Assembly: GCA_900119535.1 (NCBI GenBank)
Contig: FPJT01000003.1
Coordinates: 146,591 to 210,590, forward strand
From: Ruminococcus sp. XPD3002
GTDB lineage: Bacteria; Bacillota; Clostridia; Oscillospirales; Ruminococcaceae
Reading direction: 5' to 3'
Length of the DNA stretch: 64,000 bases
The notes below the pieces were generated by a model. That model saw nothing but the letters and a program-made list of their open reading frames with translations. It had not been told where the DNA came from and did not search any database. The stretch's first letter is position 1, and every line of letters starts with the position of its first letter. The translations under genes and the position numbers were made by a program. This document shows, in pieces, positions 9,282 to 17,014 of this stretch.

Positions 9282-11855
9282 ATGAAAAAATTTATAACAC
9301 TTATCACTTCGGCAGCACTTGCGGTTACGTCATTTTGTGCCGCCATGCCTGCTTATGCTGAAACAGATAAAGCTGACGAAGCAGCCGGATCCGAAGGTTT
9401 CAGCTATACTGTTAATGACGGAAGCGTCGTATTCACAAGCACGAATGATACCTATTTCGTTATCAACTCTGTCACTACAGAATACGACAGCGGCTACAGG
9501 GACGATAACGGACTTAACAGTTCATTCGTGTTAACACCTGAGGACGAATCAAGCTTTATAGTAACTGCTGTAACAATCCCCGAGAAGATAATCGAGTACG
9601 ATATAACCGAAGATATCAAAAACAGCTTCAGTTACTACTGCCCCGAATTCAGGACGTATACTATCGATTACGATAAGAGTTCGGGCATCTCTGTGGAACT
9701 TATAGATGATATCGATTTCAACACTTTCGTTGATCTGGACGAACTAACCGCACGATATGCAGAGAGAGACCTTGAATCATACCAGAGCGGTGATCGTGCC
9801 GTTTTCAAGCCTTTTACAGTCGTTCCATTTGATGACAGAGAGATACTCAGCACTTTTTATCTTTCATTCATTAAAAACATATTAAAACAACCTTATTATG
9901 ATTCCTACTATTCTGAGCAAATAAAGGGAACACCTTACTTCAGACACATTGACATGTTCAACGATATAACCGATGAACTTGTCGTAAACTCCGATAACGA
10001 TATCCTATTCATGTTCATAAAAAATGGTAGTGAAATCGACAAAGATATAGCACATTATCTTGATAAACGATCGGCATATACAGGTTATAAAAAAACACCG
10101 TTTGACTATTTGATGAGTAATGACGATATTATTTATAATACAGACAATATAGATGAAAAAATAAATCCTACAGATGACAGCTTTTCAATGCTTGATTATC
10201 ATGTGTTTTATGATGACATTACTTATACTACATACAGAGTAAATCCTGATATTACTGATGATTTTGTTATAGTAACAAATAACGATTCTTTTAATTATAC
10301 ACAATATAACACAAATTATATCAATGTATCAAATGGCAAATTTAATGGCATAGTTGAACCTAAATGGCCCGTACTTCCCAATCCGCTGCCTCTGCCGCCT
10401 CCACCTCCGGAAGGCGATGTAAACTACGATTACGAGGTGAATATCGCTGATCTTCTTTGGCTTGAAAAATACCTCAGCGGCAGATGTGACAATGATGCAG
10501 ACAGTGCTTTGGATATCAACGACGACGGCAAGGTAAACGTATTCGACCTTGTTGTGCTACGTCAGCTGGTTATGGAGAATATCACATCACAGTACGCTTT
10601 CAGCTTCAGAGCCGATGTCACCGACCTTGCTGATTACAAGGCAAACGAAGCCGCAGCCGCAAAGAAGACATACAAGATAACCTCTCCCACAGAGCTGAGC
10701 GCTACTCTTAAGCCGCTGTTCAGCGAAACTGTACTGAGAGAAATGGACAAGCGCTATGATAAAAACTTCTTCCAGAAGAATGTTCTTCTTCTCCGTATCG
10801 GCAATCAGACCGACAACGGATACATTTCAAGGATATCCGGCATCAAAGTCAGCGACGAGAACGAACTTGATATAACTATCGACCGCTTCGATACAAATTC
10901 CGATACAGCTGACGGCATAGTTCTCTATCAGGTTAGCGTCCCGAAGGCTGACTACAGCACGCTAAAAAATATCAACTGGCACGAGCAGATAATAGATGGA
11001 CCATGGATAGATCCAATGAAAGTAGTTGATATTCCTCTGAACACTTTCTCATTCGGTCTTTATTTGCCGGAGCTTTACCATGAATTATGGGGAGAAAAAT
11101 ATAAAGCGTATTCGCTTGATGAGTTCACTGAGCTTCTGACCACAGAATCAGGTGATTGCTACCTTCCGCAGATCAACGAGAAAGCTGCAACACTTAACAA
11201 AACTTTTGCTGACGGTGAAAAAATTACTTTCGATGAGAACCTGTTCAAGGATAACTTCGTATACTTCTACGTCAGCACAGAGCCGATAGATGAAACTTAC
11301 TTCTGTGAATACACAGATGGAAACAATACTCTCACAATAAACAACTGTTCGTCTTTAGGATTCGGCGACACTGTCAATGAATTCCTCAATGTTTTCATCA
11401 TCCCTAAAACTGTAGACAAGGATGCGGAAATTGTAATGGATACACACAAGCAGGTCAACTATCGGATAATCACCCTCAAGAATCGAAGTTCAATAAACGA
11501 CCTTGGTCCTTTCACCACATTCGTTGACAGCAGCAAGAATTACAACAGGTATATTAATGTCTCCAAACACACATTCGGTGATACAAGCTCAGTCGCATTC
11601 TATACATTCCAGATACCAAGCCTCGGAGTTCCTGCAAACAACAGCTTCCTTCATGAGCTTCCGATAAAGGAGGGAACCGCTCCCTTCGCCTGCGATAAGC
11701 TGATCTACGATGCTCCCCTCAGCGGAGATAACTACACTATCACTTTTGACACTCCTTCCGGAGACATCGAGCTGACTTCCGACGATTTCCTTGAATACCG
11801 CGGCTATCGTCTCAGCTATTCAGGCAACTACAGCATTACAGAAATGTTCAAATAA
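9282..11855 (+). CDS. Secreted protein with an internal dockerin module
   Basis: This encodes about 857 aa. The ATG at 9282 is chosen over one 26 codons upstream because GGAGGG lies just before it and a signal peptide follows directly (cleavage near AYAE). Residues about 30-370 are Asp/Tyr/Thr-rich with no family I recognise. A proline stretch then leads into a dockerin with two Ca-binding loops (GDVNYDYEVNIADL and DINDDGKVNVFDL). Unusually the dockerin is in the middle: about 400 more residues of unassigned sequence follow it. The context suggests a cellulosome-attached protein, but no catalytic motif can be named. Confidence 0.8.
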   Translation: MKKFITLITSAALAVTSFCAAMPAYAETDKADEAAGSEGFSYTVNDGSVVFTSTNDTYFVINSVTTEYDSGYRDDNGLNSSFVLTPEDESSFIVTAVTIPEKIIEYDITEDIKNSFSYYCPEFRTYTIDYDKSSGISVELIDDIDFNTFVDLDELTARYAERDLESYQSGDRAVFKPFTVVPFDDREILSTFYLSFIKNILKQPYYDSYYSEQIKGTPYFRHIDMFNDITDELVVNSDNDILFMFIKNGSEIDKDIAHYLDKRSAYTGYKKTPFDYLMSNDDIIYNTDNIDEKINPTDDSFSMLDYHVFYDDITYTTYRVNPDITDDFVIVTNNDSFNYTQYNTNYINVSNGKFNGIVEPKWPVLPNPLPLPPPPPEGDVNYDYEVNIADLLWLEKYLSGRCDNDADSALDINDDGKVNVFDLVVLRQLVMENITSQYAFSFRADVTDLADYKANEAAAAKKTYKITSPTELSATLKPLFSETVLREMDKRYDKNFFQKNVLLLRIGNQTDNGYISRISGIKVSDENELDITIDRFDTNSDTADGIVLYQVSVPKADYSTLKNINWHEQIIDGPWIDPMKVVDIPLNTFSFGLYLPELYHELWGEKYKAYSLDEFTELLTTESGDCYLPQINEKAATLNKTFADGEKITFDENLFKDNFVYFYVSTEPIDETYFCEYTDGNNTLTINNCSSLGFGDTVNEFLNVFIIPKTVDKDAEIVMDTHKQVNYRIITLKNRSSINDLGPFTTFVDSSKNYNRYINVSKHTFGDTSSVAFYTFQIPSLGVPANNSFLHELPIKEGTAPFACDKLIYDAPLSGDNYTITFDTPSGDIELTSDDFLEYRGYRLSYSGNYSITEMFK

Positions 11856-11860
11856 AAAAT

Positions 11861-11905
11861 CCCCCCCCAGACATGACGGTTTACCGCTGTCTGTGGGGGT
11901 TCTCG
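11861..11905 (+). terminator. Intrinsic terminator after the internal-dockerin gene
   Basis: A C-run plus CAGACA pairs with TGTCTG plus a G-run across a 13-nt loop, followed by TTCT. It separates this gene from the sigma-factor unit. Confidence 0.75.
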
Positions 11906-12021
11906 CGTTGCACGAAAAATTTCCCGAAAATTTTTTCAGATTTTGCTTCGACATTTTCATGTGTCGATGCGACTAATAAATAGAACAGCTTTTAAAGCTG
12001 ATCTACCGAAAGGAGGTCTGT

Positions 12022-12576
12022 ATGGATAACGGTGCAAGTAGCTACCTCCGTTTTCTTTCGGGTGACAAAGACGGTCTCGCTGATATCATACGTAATTACC
12101 GCGACGGCCTTGTTCTTTACATCAACAGCATTGTCGGAAATATCATCGCTGCTGAAGAGATCATGGAAGATACTTTTGTCAAGCTCTATGTCGATAAACC
12201 TAAGTTCAAAGGCAAAAGCTCCTTCAAAACCTGGCTCTACTCAATAGCAAGATTCACTGCAATAGACTATATCAGAAAGCATCCTTCAGACCTTTACACT
12301 CAGCTCGAGGCTGCATCAGGTGTAGCCGACAATGCCGATCTTGAAAAAAGAGCAATTAAAAATGAGGAGAAGCGTGCCCTGCATAAGGCACTTCAGAAAC
12401 TTAAACCCGAATACGAACAGGCGCTTTATCTTACTTATTTTGAGGATTTCTCAAACCGTGAAACAGCCGATATTATGAAAAAAACCGAGAAGCAGATACG
12501 TGATCTGCTCTATCATGCAAGAAAGGCTCTTAAAACAGAACTTGATAAGGAGGGCTTTGTGTATGAAAAGCTATGA
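12022..12576 (+). CDS. ECF-type RNA polymerase sigma factor
   Basis: A 184-aa sigma-70 family protein of extracytoplasmic-function type. Region 2 lies at about residues 15-85 (AAEEIMEDTFVKLY, then FKTWLYSIARFTAIDYIRK) and region 4 at about 115-175 (LKPEYEQALYLTYFEDFS followed by a helix-turn-helix). A near-ideal RBS (AAAGGAGG) precedes the ATG. The stop lies 14 bp inside the next gene, a membrane protein that looks like its anti-sigma partner. It probably drives genes for envelope or fibre-related functions (inference from the dockerin neighbours); its target promoters are not identified here. Confidence 0.9.
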   Translation: MDNGASSYLRFLSGDKDGLADIIRNYRDGLVLYINSIVGNIIAAEEIMEDTFVKLYVDKPKFKGKSSFKTWLYSIARFTAIDYIRKHPSDLYTQLEAASGVADNADLEKRAIKNEEKRALHKALQKLKPEYEQALYLTYFEDFSNRETADIMKKTEKQIRDLLYHARKALKTELDKEGFVYEKL

Positions 12577-14941
12577 CGAAACTATCGCCAGCGTTATCGC
12601 AAAGGGTGACAGTATAATTGAACACAGACGATTACGTGCCGCAAGGATCAGAAGAACTACTGCTGCTGTTTCGGGACTCTGCGCTGCTGCTGTTATCGGT
12701 TTAGGTATCCATAACCTTAAGGATGTGGATCCATCGCCCAAGCCGTTTGAAATGAACAGCCATGATATTGAAATATCGGAAACAGTTTCTACGGAACTTG
12801 CCACAGATGCGGCAGATATCGTCTCTCCAACCAGAGCGCCGGAAGGTGTGAGCCGCGAAAGCTCACATAATACCCGAACTGTTCAGGGACCTCCTGCCGC
12901 AAGGGAAAACAGTACCGCGGCAGTCAAACAGAATGATCATTCAAACACAGTGAAGCCTTACGTTCCGCAGCAAGAGAGCGCAGACGATCATATCGCCGAT
13001 ACCCCCTCCCCTGTGAATGGCGTAAACGCTCCCACGCCCGTAAATACAATGCCTGCGGAAACACAGGTGCAAGTAACTGTTACGACCGCCGATCAGAATG
13101 CGGTCATCGATACCGAAAGGAGAATTTATATGAAAAAGTTTACTTCAATGCTGACTGCTTTATCTCTCAGCGCACTCAGTATGCCGTTCACTTCAACAGC
13201 CGCAGAACTAATCCTTCCACCTGAAATAGATCCAAACAATACATTCGGCTATACCAACCACTCTGTTTACCTGTTCGAGGATGAAATAATCGACTATACA
13301 AAGTTCCAGAACGGAGAACTCGAAACTGACGTAAACGGCGACGGCAAATTCGACCTTCTCGACTGCTATGAAGTTTTCACTATTCAGGATGAAGAAGTAC
13401 ACCTTAACCCGGACGTGAACCTCAGCATCACTGAGGATGACCTCAAAGACTATGAGAACCTCCTTAACTACTACCTCATTACTCACGACATCACAGCAGA
13501 TATAGTAACTCCGGAATACTACAACGATCCTTACTTCACTGATAATGTATATGTTGATGCAAAACATAGCATCTGGCATCAGTACTACAAAGAAGATGAG
13601 CAGTTCATAAAGGCTATGAACGAGATGTTCGCTTACCGTATCTGCGGAAGCCTCACTCTCCTTCCTAACGGCTATACTCTCTTCGAGGATATGATGGATA
13701 AGGGTATTCTCGACCTCGACTTCGACAGCGACGGCACCCTTACTCCTGCCGACATGAACATCTTCGTTACCTACATGAAGGACAGAGAAGAGAATGTTGA
13801 CAGATACTCCATCCCCACATATCTCAATACTTTCCAGTCATACCATGAAAGCTACAGAGTATTCACCAAGTATCTGAGAGACAAGATCAATGAATCTACT
13901 GACATGGTTCACGTTTTCGGTGATTATACATGGGCTGAACAGGATGTACTTCCCGAGGATCAGTTCAACAAGTGTACTGACGCTCTTAACGCTCTTGCAG
14001 AGTACGATTTCTTCACAGATTACAGATACTACTACAACAATGAGCCGCTCCTGATCCAGGCAGGCCTCTTAAAGTCACTTGTTGATACAAACAATATTTA
14101 CTTCTCAGACTACCACGGATATAGCTTGGGCGGCAATGAAGACCTTGATTCATGCTGTGAGTTCTTCTTCCCCGACCTTATCTTCAAGAACATGGAAATG
14201 CTCCCCGAGTATTCAGAGGCTTCATACTATGATACCATCCTCCCCGGCGGCGAATCCGAAGTAACTGCTAACGTTATGGACAGATACAGCAAGAAGATAG
14301 GCTTCAAGGAGCTTATCCCAGATAACGAACTTGGCAGCCATACTTTGGCTCAGAGAGCTTACGATCAGTTCGTTGAGGACGTTGCAAACGGGCTCCGCAA
14401 AGCTCCCGACCTCAACAATGACGGAGTTATGAATTCACTCGATCTTCTCTGGACAGGCGAAATGTACTCGTCTTATGATTATCAGGAATATCCCGGAAGC
14501 GACAAGACTAAGTTCACTCCGGAGCAGTGGGAAAACATCAAGACTAACTGCGATTTCAACAACAACGGCATAAGCGGTGACCATGACGACTATTATATTG
14601 CTGACATTTATATCATCAATGAGTTCCTCATCAAGAACCCCGATGACATCAGCACACAGACTCTCGTTTCTATCTTCGAGTCTATGGACGAAGAAGCAAA
14701 TCAGCAGAACCTTGCTATAATGGAATCCGCTGATATAGACCGCTCGGGCGACGCTAACTGCGACGAGGAAACAGGTCTCGCTGACGCTCTCCTCATCCTC
14801 CAGAACAACGCTAACAGCGAAAAATATCCTCTCAGCGTAACAGGTAACTTCAACGCTGATATCTACATGACAGGCGACGGCATCACTCCTTTGGACGCTC
14901 TCCAGATACAGAAGATAGATGCTAACGTGCCTATAGAATAA
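12563..14941 (+). CDS. Anti-sigma-like membrane protein ORF, in frame with a dockerin protein
   Basis: The reading frame starts at ATG 12563, overlapping the sigma gene by 14 bp as cognate anti-sigma factors do. Residues 1-45 are basic and cytoplasmic-like, and a membrane span (AAVSGLCAAAVIGLGI) follows at about 45-65. A Ser/Thr/Pro-rich extracytoplasmic stretch runs to about 185. There is no stop: the frame continues through a second hydrophobic segment into a 600-residue region with many Ca-loop motifs and a C-terminal dockerin. It is either one 792-aa sensor resembling an RsgI-type anti-sigma with an extracellular fibre-linked domain, or two genes whose boundary lost its stop. The nested start at 13130 is listed separately. 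Confidence 0.7.
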   Translation: MKSYDETIASVIAKGDSIIEHRRLRAARIRRTTAAVSGLCAAAVIGLGIHNLKDVDPSPKPFEMNSHDIEISETVSTELATDAADIVSPTRAPEGVSRESSHNTRTVQGPPAARENSTAAVKQNDHSNTVKPYVPQQESADDHIADTPSPVNGVNAPTPVNTMPAETQVQVTVTTADQNAVIDTERRIYMKKFTSMLTALSLSALSMPFTSTAAELILPPEIDPNNTFGYTNHSVYLFEDEIIDYTKFQNGELETDVNGDGKFDLLDCYEVFTIQDEEVHLNPDVNLSITEDDLKDYENLLNYYLITHDITADIVTPEYYNDPYFTDNVYVDAKHSIWHQYYKEDEQFIKAMNEMFAYRICGSLTLLPNGYTLFEDMMDKGILDLDFDSDGTLTPADMNIFVTYMKDREENVDRYSIPTYLNTFQSYHESYRVFTKYLRDKINESTDMVHVFGDYTWAEQDVLPEDQFNKCTDALNALAEYDFFTDYRYYYNNEPLLIQAGLLKSLVDTNNIYFSDYHGYSLGGNEDLDSCCEFFFPDLIFKNMEMLPEYSEASYYDTILPGGESEVTANVMDRYSKKIGFKELIPDNELGSHTLAQRAYDQFVEDVANGLRKAPDLNNDGVMNSLDLLWTGEMYSSYDYQEYPGSDKTKFTPEQWENIKTNCDFNNNGISGDHDDYYIADIYIINEFLIKNPDDISTQTLVSIFESMDEEANQQNLAIMESADIDRSGDANCDEETGLADALLILQNNANSEKYPLSVTGNFNADIYMTGDGITPLDALQIQKIDANVPIE
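13130..14941 (+). CDS. Nested in-frame start: secreted dockerin/EF-hand-repeat protein
   Basis: ATG 13130 is codon 190 of the larger frame. It is preceded by AAAGGAG at good spacing and starts a classic signal peptide (MKKFTSMLTALSLSALSM, cleavage near STAAE). The 603-aa product carries several Ca-loop units (DVNGDGKFDLLDC, DFDSDGTLTPADM, DLNNDGVMNSLDL, DFNNNGISGDHDD). It ends in a dockerin-like pair (GDANCDEETGLADAL and MTGDGITPLDALQ). Translation from this site would give an independent exported protein. Whether the long or short product dominates cannot be decided from sequence. Confidence 0.75.
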   Translation: MKKFTSMLTALSLSALSMPFTSTAAELILPPEIDPNNTFGYTNHSVYLFEDEIIDYTKFQNGELETDVNGDGKFDLLDCYEVFTIQDEEVHLNPDVNLSITEDDLKDYENLLNYYLITHDITADIVTPEYYNDPYFTDNVYVDAKHSIWHQYYKEDEQFIKAMNEMFAYRICGSLTLLPNGYTLFEDMMDKGILDLDFDSDGTLTPADMNIFVTYMKDREENVDRYSIPTYLNTFQSYHESYRVFTKYLRDKINESTDMVHVFGDYTWAEQDVLPEDQFNKCTDALNALAEYDFFTDYRYYYNNEPLLIQAGLLKSLVDTNNIYFSDYHGYSLGGNEDLDSCCEFFFPDLIFKNMEMLPEYSEASYYDTILPGGESEVTANVMDRYSKKIGFKELIPDNELGSHTLAQRAYDQFVEDVANGLRKAPDLNNDGVMNSLDLLWTGEMYSSYDYQEYPGSDKTKFTPEQWENIKTNCDFNNNGISGDHDDYYIADIYIINEFLIKNPDDISTQTLVSIFESMDEEANQQNLAIMESADIDRSGDANCDEETGLADALLILQNNANSEKYPLSVTGNFNADIYMTGDGITPLDALQIQKIDANVPIE

Positions 14942-14979
14942 CGCACTAACGGCTGTTCCCACATACAGCAGTTATACAT

Positions 14980-15043
14980 CGGGGAAAACCTTTCTTTTGA
15001 AAAGTTTTCCCCGAACCCTTTTTAAGAGACATTTTGACTAAAT
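14980..15043 (+). repeat. Partial copy of the structured repeat element (left end only)
   Basis: A hairpin CGGGGAAAAC...GTTTTCCCCG (14980-15013) followed by GAACCC and TTTTGACTAAA matches the left 60 bp of the elements at 37494 and 56441. The rest of the element is absent. Confidence 0.55.
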
Positions 15044-15055
15044 AAAGATACAAAA

Positions 15056-15090
15056 GGAGACCTGCCGAAAGACAGGTCTCCCCTATTTTT
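15056..15090. terminator. Bidirectional terminator between convergent genes
   Basis: A 9-bp perfect stem GGAGACCTG/CAGGTCTCC is flanked by A-rich sequence on the left and CCTATTTTT on the right, so it can serve both the dockerin gene (plus) and the acetyltransferase gene (minus). Confidence 0.8.
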
Positions 15091-15105
15091 ACTATTTCTT
15101 ACCGC

Positions 15106-15762
15106 TTACCATGTTATCGCTGAGTGGCTGTGTATGTAGAATTCCTCCTGACTGGGCTGCCATGCCTTTTCCTTTGGCGGAAATTCAGCGTCGAAGCGCT
15201 CCACAGCTTCCTCGTCCTCACAGCACTTGTCCGCATCACACTGGTGATAGAACCACTTGCGTCCGTCGAGAGCGTCCTCCTTCAGCACCTTTACGAGAAG
15301 TGCCGCAGGGAAAATATCTCCCTCGAAACACACGTTGTACTTCTTGCAGCTCTTGTAGCCTCTTGCAACGTAGTTATCGGGATTGCCGAAATTAATAACG
15401 GTATCGTATCCCATTTTCTCCGCCAAAGCAAATGTATGCTCAAGAAGTGCCTTTCCGAAGCCTTTTCGCTGGTATTCGGGAAGTACGCAGAGAGGTCCCA
15501 TAGTGAGTATCTCTTTGGTATTGCCCTGTTCGTCCACAAGCTTGCCCTTGCAGTACATAACGCATCCGACGATCTTACCGTCCATTTCGAGGACGTAATC
15601 CAGTTCGGGGATGAAGTCCTCGTGGTCACGCATCATGTGGATAAAATAGTGCTCGGTGCAGCCCGGAACACTGAGGTTCCAGAATGCTTCTCTTGCAAGG
15701 TTTTCAACTTCGCGGTAGTCCTTTTCGTTTTCCAAACGGATGATGTAGTCATATTTATTCAT
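15106..15762 (-). CDS. GNAT-family N-acetyltransferase
   Basis: A 218-aa protein with the GNAT fold: acetyl-CoA-binding motif A is seen as LCVLPEYQRKGFGKALLEH (about residues 90-110). The preceding strands carry EMDGKIVGCVMY and GPLCVL. The acceptor substrate is unknown. A C-terminal section of about 60 residues with HQCDADKCC extends past the core fold. AGGAGG precedes the ATG. The message has an unusually long leader (about 160 nt) with a short ORF and an inverted repeat, listed separately. Confidence 0.85.
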   Translation of the reverse strand: MNKYDYIIRLENEKDYREVENLAREAFWNLSVPGCTEHYFIHMMRDHEDFIPELDYVLEMDGKIVGCVMYCKGKLVDEQGNTKEILTMGPLCVLPEYQRKGFGKALLEHTFALAEKMGYDTVINFGNPDNYVARGYKSCKKYNVCFEGDIFPAALLVKVLKEDALDGRKWFYHQCDADKCCEDEEAVERFDAEFPPKEKAWQPSQEEFYIHSHSAITW

Positions 15763-15796
15763 TTTTTAATTCCTCCTGAAATAGCTGACAAGACTT

Positions 15797-15838
15797 ACGG
15801 GAGGTCTGAGTTGAGATAGTATTTCGCAAACCTCCCGT
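15797..15838 (-). promoter_or_regulatory. Inverted repeat in the acetyltransferase leader
   Basis: ACGGGAGGT (15797-15805) and ACCTCCCGT (15830-15838) form a 9-bp perfect stem with a 24-nt loop between the leader ORF and the acetyltransferase start. No T-run follows, so it is not a normal terminator. Confidence 0.5.
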
Positions 15839-15874
15839 TTACGCTGCTATCTCCTTTTTAGTATTATTCATCAT
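15839..15874 (-). CDS. Possible 11-aa leader peptide
   Basis: ATG at 15874 encodes MMNNTKKEIAA followed by TAA. AAGGAG lies eight bases upstream. It is the first ORF after the promoter at 15930-15958 and ends next to the inverted repeat, as expected for a translated regulatory leader. It could equally be a chance ORF. Confidence 0.4.
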   Translation of the reverse strand: MMNNTKKEIAA

Positions 15875-15929
15875 GCAAATATCTCCTTAAGTTATAATGT
15901 AACAGGGTACAAATCTCCTGTTCAATTTC

Positions 15930-15958
15930 ATTGTATCATATCATTTGCTCATTGTCAA
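15930..15958 (-). promoter_or_regulatory. Promoter of the acetyltransferase transcript
   Basis: Consensus TTGACA (15953-15958 on minus) and TACAAT (15930-15935) with a 17-bp spacer, about 165 bp upstream of the coding start at 15762. Confidence 0.8.
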
Positions 15959-15988
15959 GAAGATACCGATATTCTGCGGAAAATTCTG

Positions 15989-16744
15989 TCACCCGAGACT
16001 TTCCGTCCACTTTTTAACGTCCTCCTTTGAAGCGCTTGCAGAGAACCGTCTGCCTGCAAGCTGTTCACCTATTGGAACGAGTGCGGCGATATTTCTCTCA
16101 CTTGTGGATATTCCGCTGCTTGCAGATGTACAGAACGGGATAACAGTCTTTTCGGAGAAGTCATAGCTTTCAAGGAACGTATCGATGATACGCGGTTCCT
16201 GTCCCCACCAGATAGGATAGCCGAGATATACCGTATCATAGGCATCGAGAGAGATCTTCTCACCTGCAATGACAGGACGTACAGACTTGTCGTTCTGCTC
16301 CTTGTTTGCACGGCAGTCCGAATTATTGTATTCGATATCCGCATCCGAATAGGGTTCAACAGCCTCGATGACGTAGCTGTCCGCACCTGTGATATCAATA
16401 AGGTATTCGGCGATCTTCTCGGTATTGCCTGTTCGTGAGAAATACACAACTATCGTATCTCCGCCTGTATTCGGCTTTTCGGCGAGCTTTTCCCTCATAA
16501 GGCACAGGTCAAAGGCATCCCATTTGCCGTCACCGTTAAGGTCATAGGACTTCCCTGAGAGGTCCTTATCCGAAGGCTTCGCAAGAAGGAAATCCTGCAA
16601 ATCCTGAAGGTCCTCTGCGGTATAAGAGACAGCAACATTTGCGGCAGAATCGGCGTCAGCTTCTGCATAGATGTCTGCGGCAGAAACAGCGGATGAAGTC
16701 AAAAGCATCATTCCCGATGCTATCAGCGGTATGATTTTTTTCAT
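15989..16744 (-). CDS. Secreted flavodoxin with N-terminal dockerin-like module
   Basis: A 251-aa protein: signal peptide to about residue 23; a dockerin-like segment at about 40-90 with one good Ca loop (DLNGDGKWDAFDL) and a degenerate first repeat; then a flavodoxin domain at about 95-251. The FMN phosphate loop is visible as FSRTGNTEKIAE, and GYPIWWGQEPR and CTSASSGI match flavodoxin_4 family contacts. An FMN redox protein placed outside the cell on a dockerin is unusual; electron donor and acceptor are unknown. It has a strong promoter flanked by two identical-type palindromes, suggesting repressor control. It is not co-transcribed with the GNAT gene, which has its own promoter. Confidence 0.85.
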   Translation of the reverse strand: MKKIIPLIASGMMLLTSSAVSAADIYAEADADSAANVAVSYTAEDLQDLQDFLLAKPSDKDLSGKSYDLNGDGKWDAFDLCLMREKLAEKPNTGGDTIVVYFSRTGNTEKIAEYLIDITGADSYVIEAVEPYSDADIEYNNSDCRANKEQNDKSVRPVIAGEKISLDAYDTVYLGYPIWWGQEPRIIDTFLESYDFSEKTVIPFCTSASSGISTSERNIAALVPIGEQLAGRRFSASASKEDVKKWTESLG

Positions 16745-16812
16745 GATGAACTCCCTTCTCTGCGGTATTTATTGTGGTTTAAGGCAAGGACGCAAATCCT
16801 AACCGTTAATTC

Positions 16813-16861
16813 TGACATCGTGTCACTATAGTCATTATAGCAGTATTCTGACACAATGTCA
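16813..16861 (-). promoter_or_regulatory. Promoter with two palindromic operators before the flavodoxin gene
   Basis: Minus-strand TTGACA (16857-16862) and TATAAT (16834-16839) have a 17-bp spacer. TGACATTGTGTCA (16849-16861) overlaps the -35 box and TGACACGATGTCA (16813-16825) lies just downstream of the -10 box. Both have perfect TGACA/TGTCA arms, and their centres are 36 bp apart. This is the usual layout for a dimeric repressor binding twice. Confidence 0.75.
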
Positions 16862-16943
16862 ATACGTTTCCGCTTTTTTGTCATATTGCACTGTTTACCT
16901 CTCCGCAGTTTGTACTGTTCATACAAGTATCGGACGCTTTTAC

Positions 16944-16982
16944 AAAAAACAGAGAGCTTTCTGAAAATCAGAAGCTCTCTGC
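16944..16982 (-). terminator. Intrinsic terminator of the arabinanase gene
   Basis: On the minus strand AGAGAGCTTCTGA pairs with TCAGAAAGCTCTCT and is followed by GTTTTTTG. It lies just past the stop of the GH43 gene. Confidence 0.85.
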
Positions 16983-17014
16983 GGAGTGAAAAGATGTTTT
17001 CGGTTTTAAAGGTT

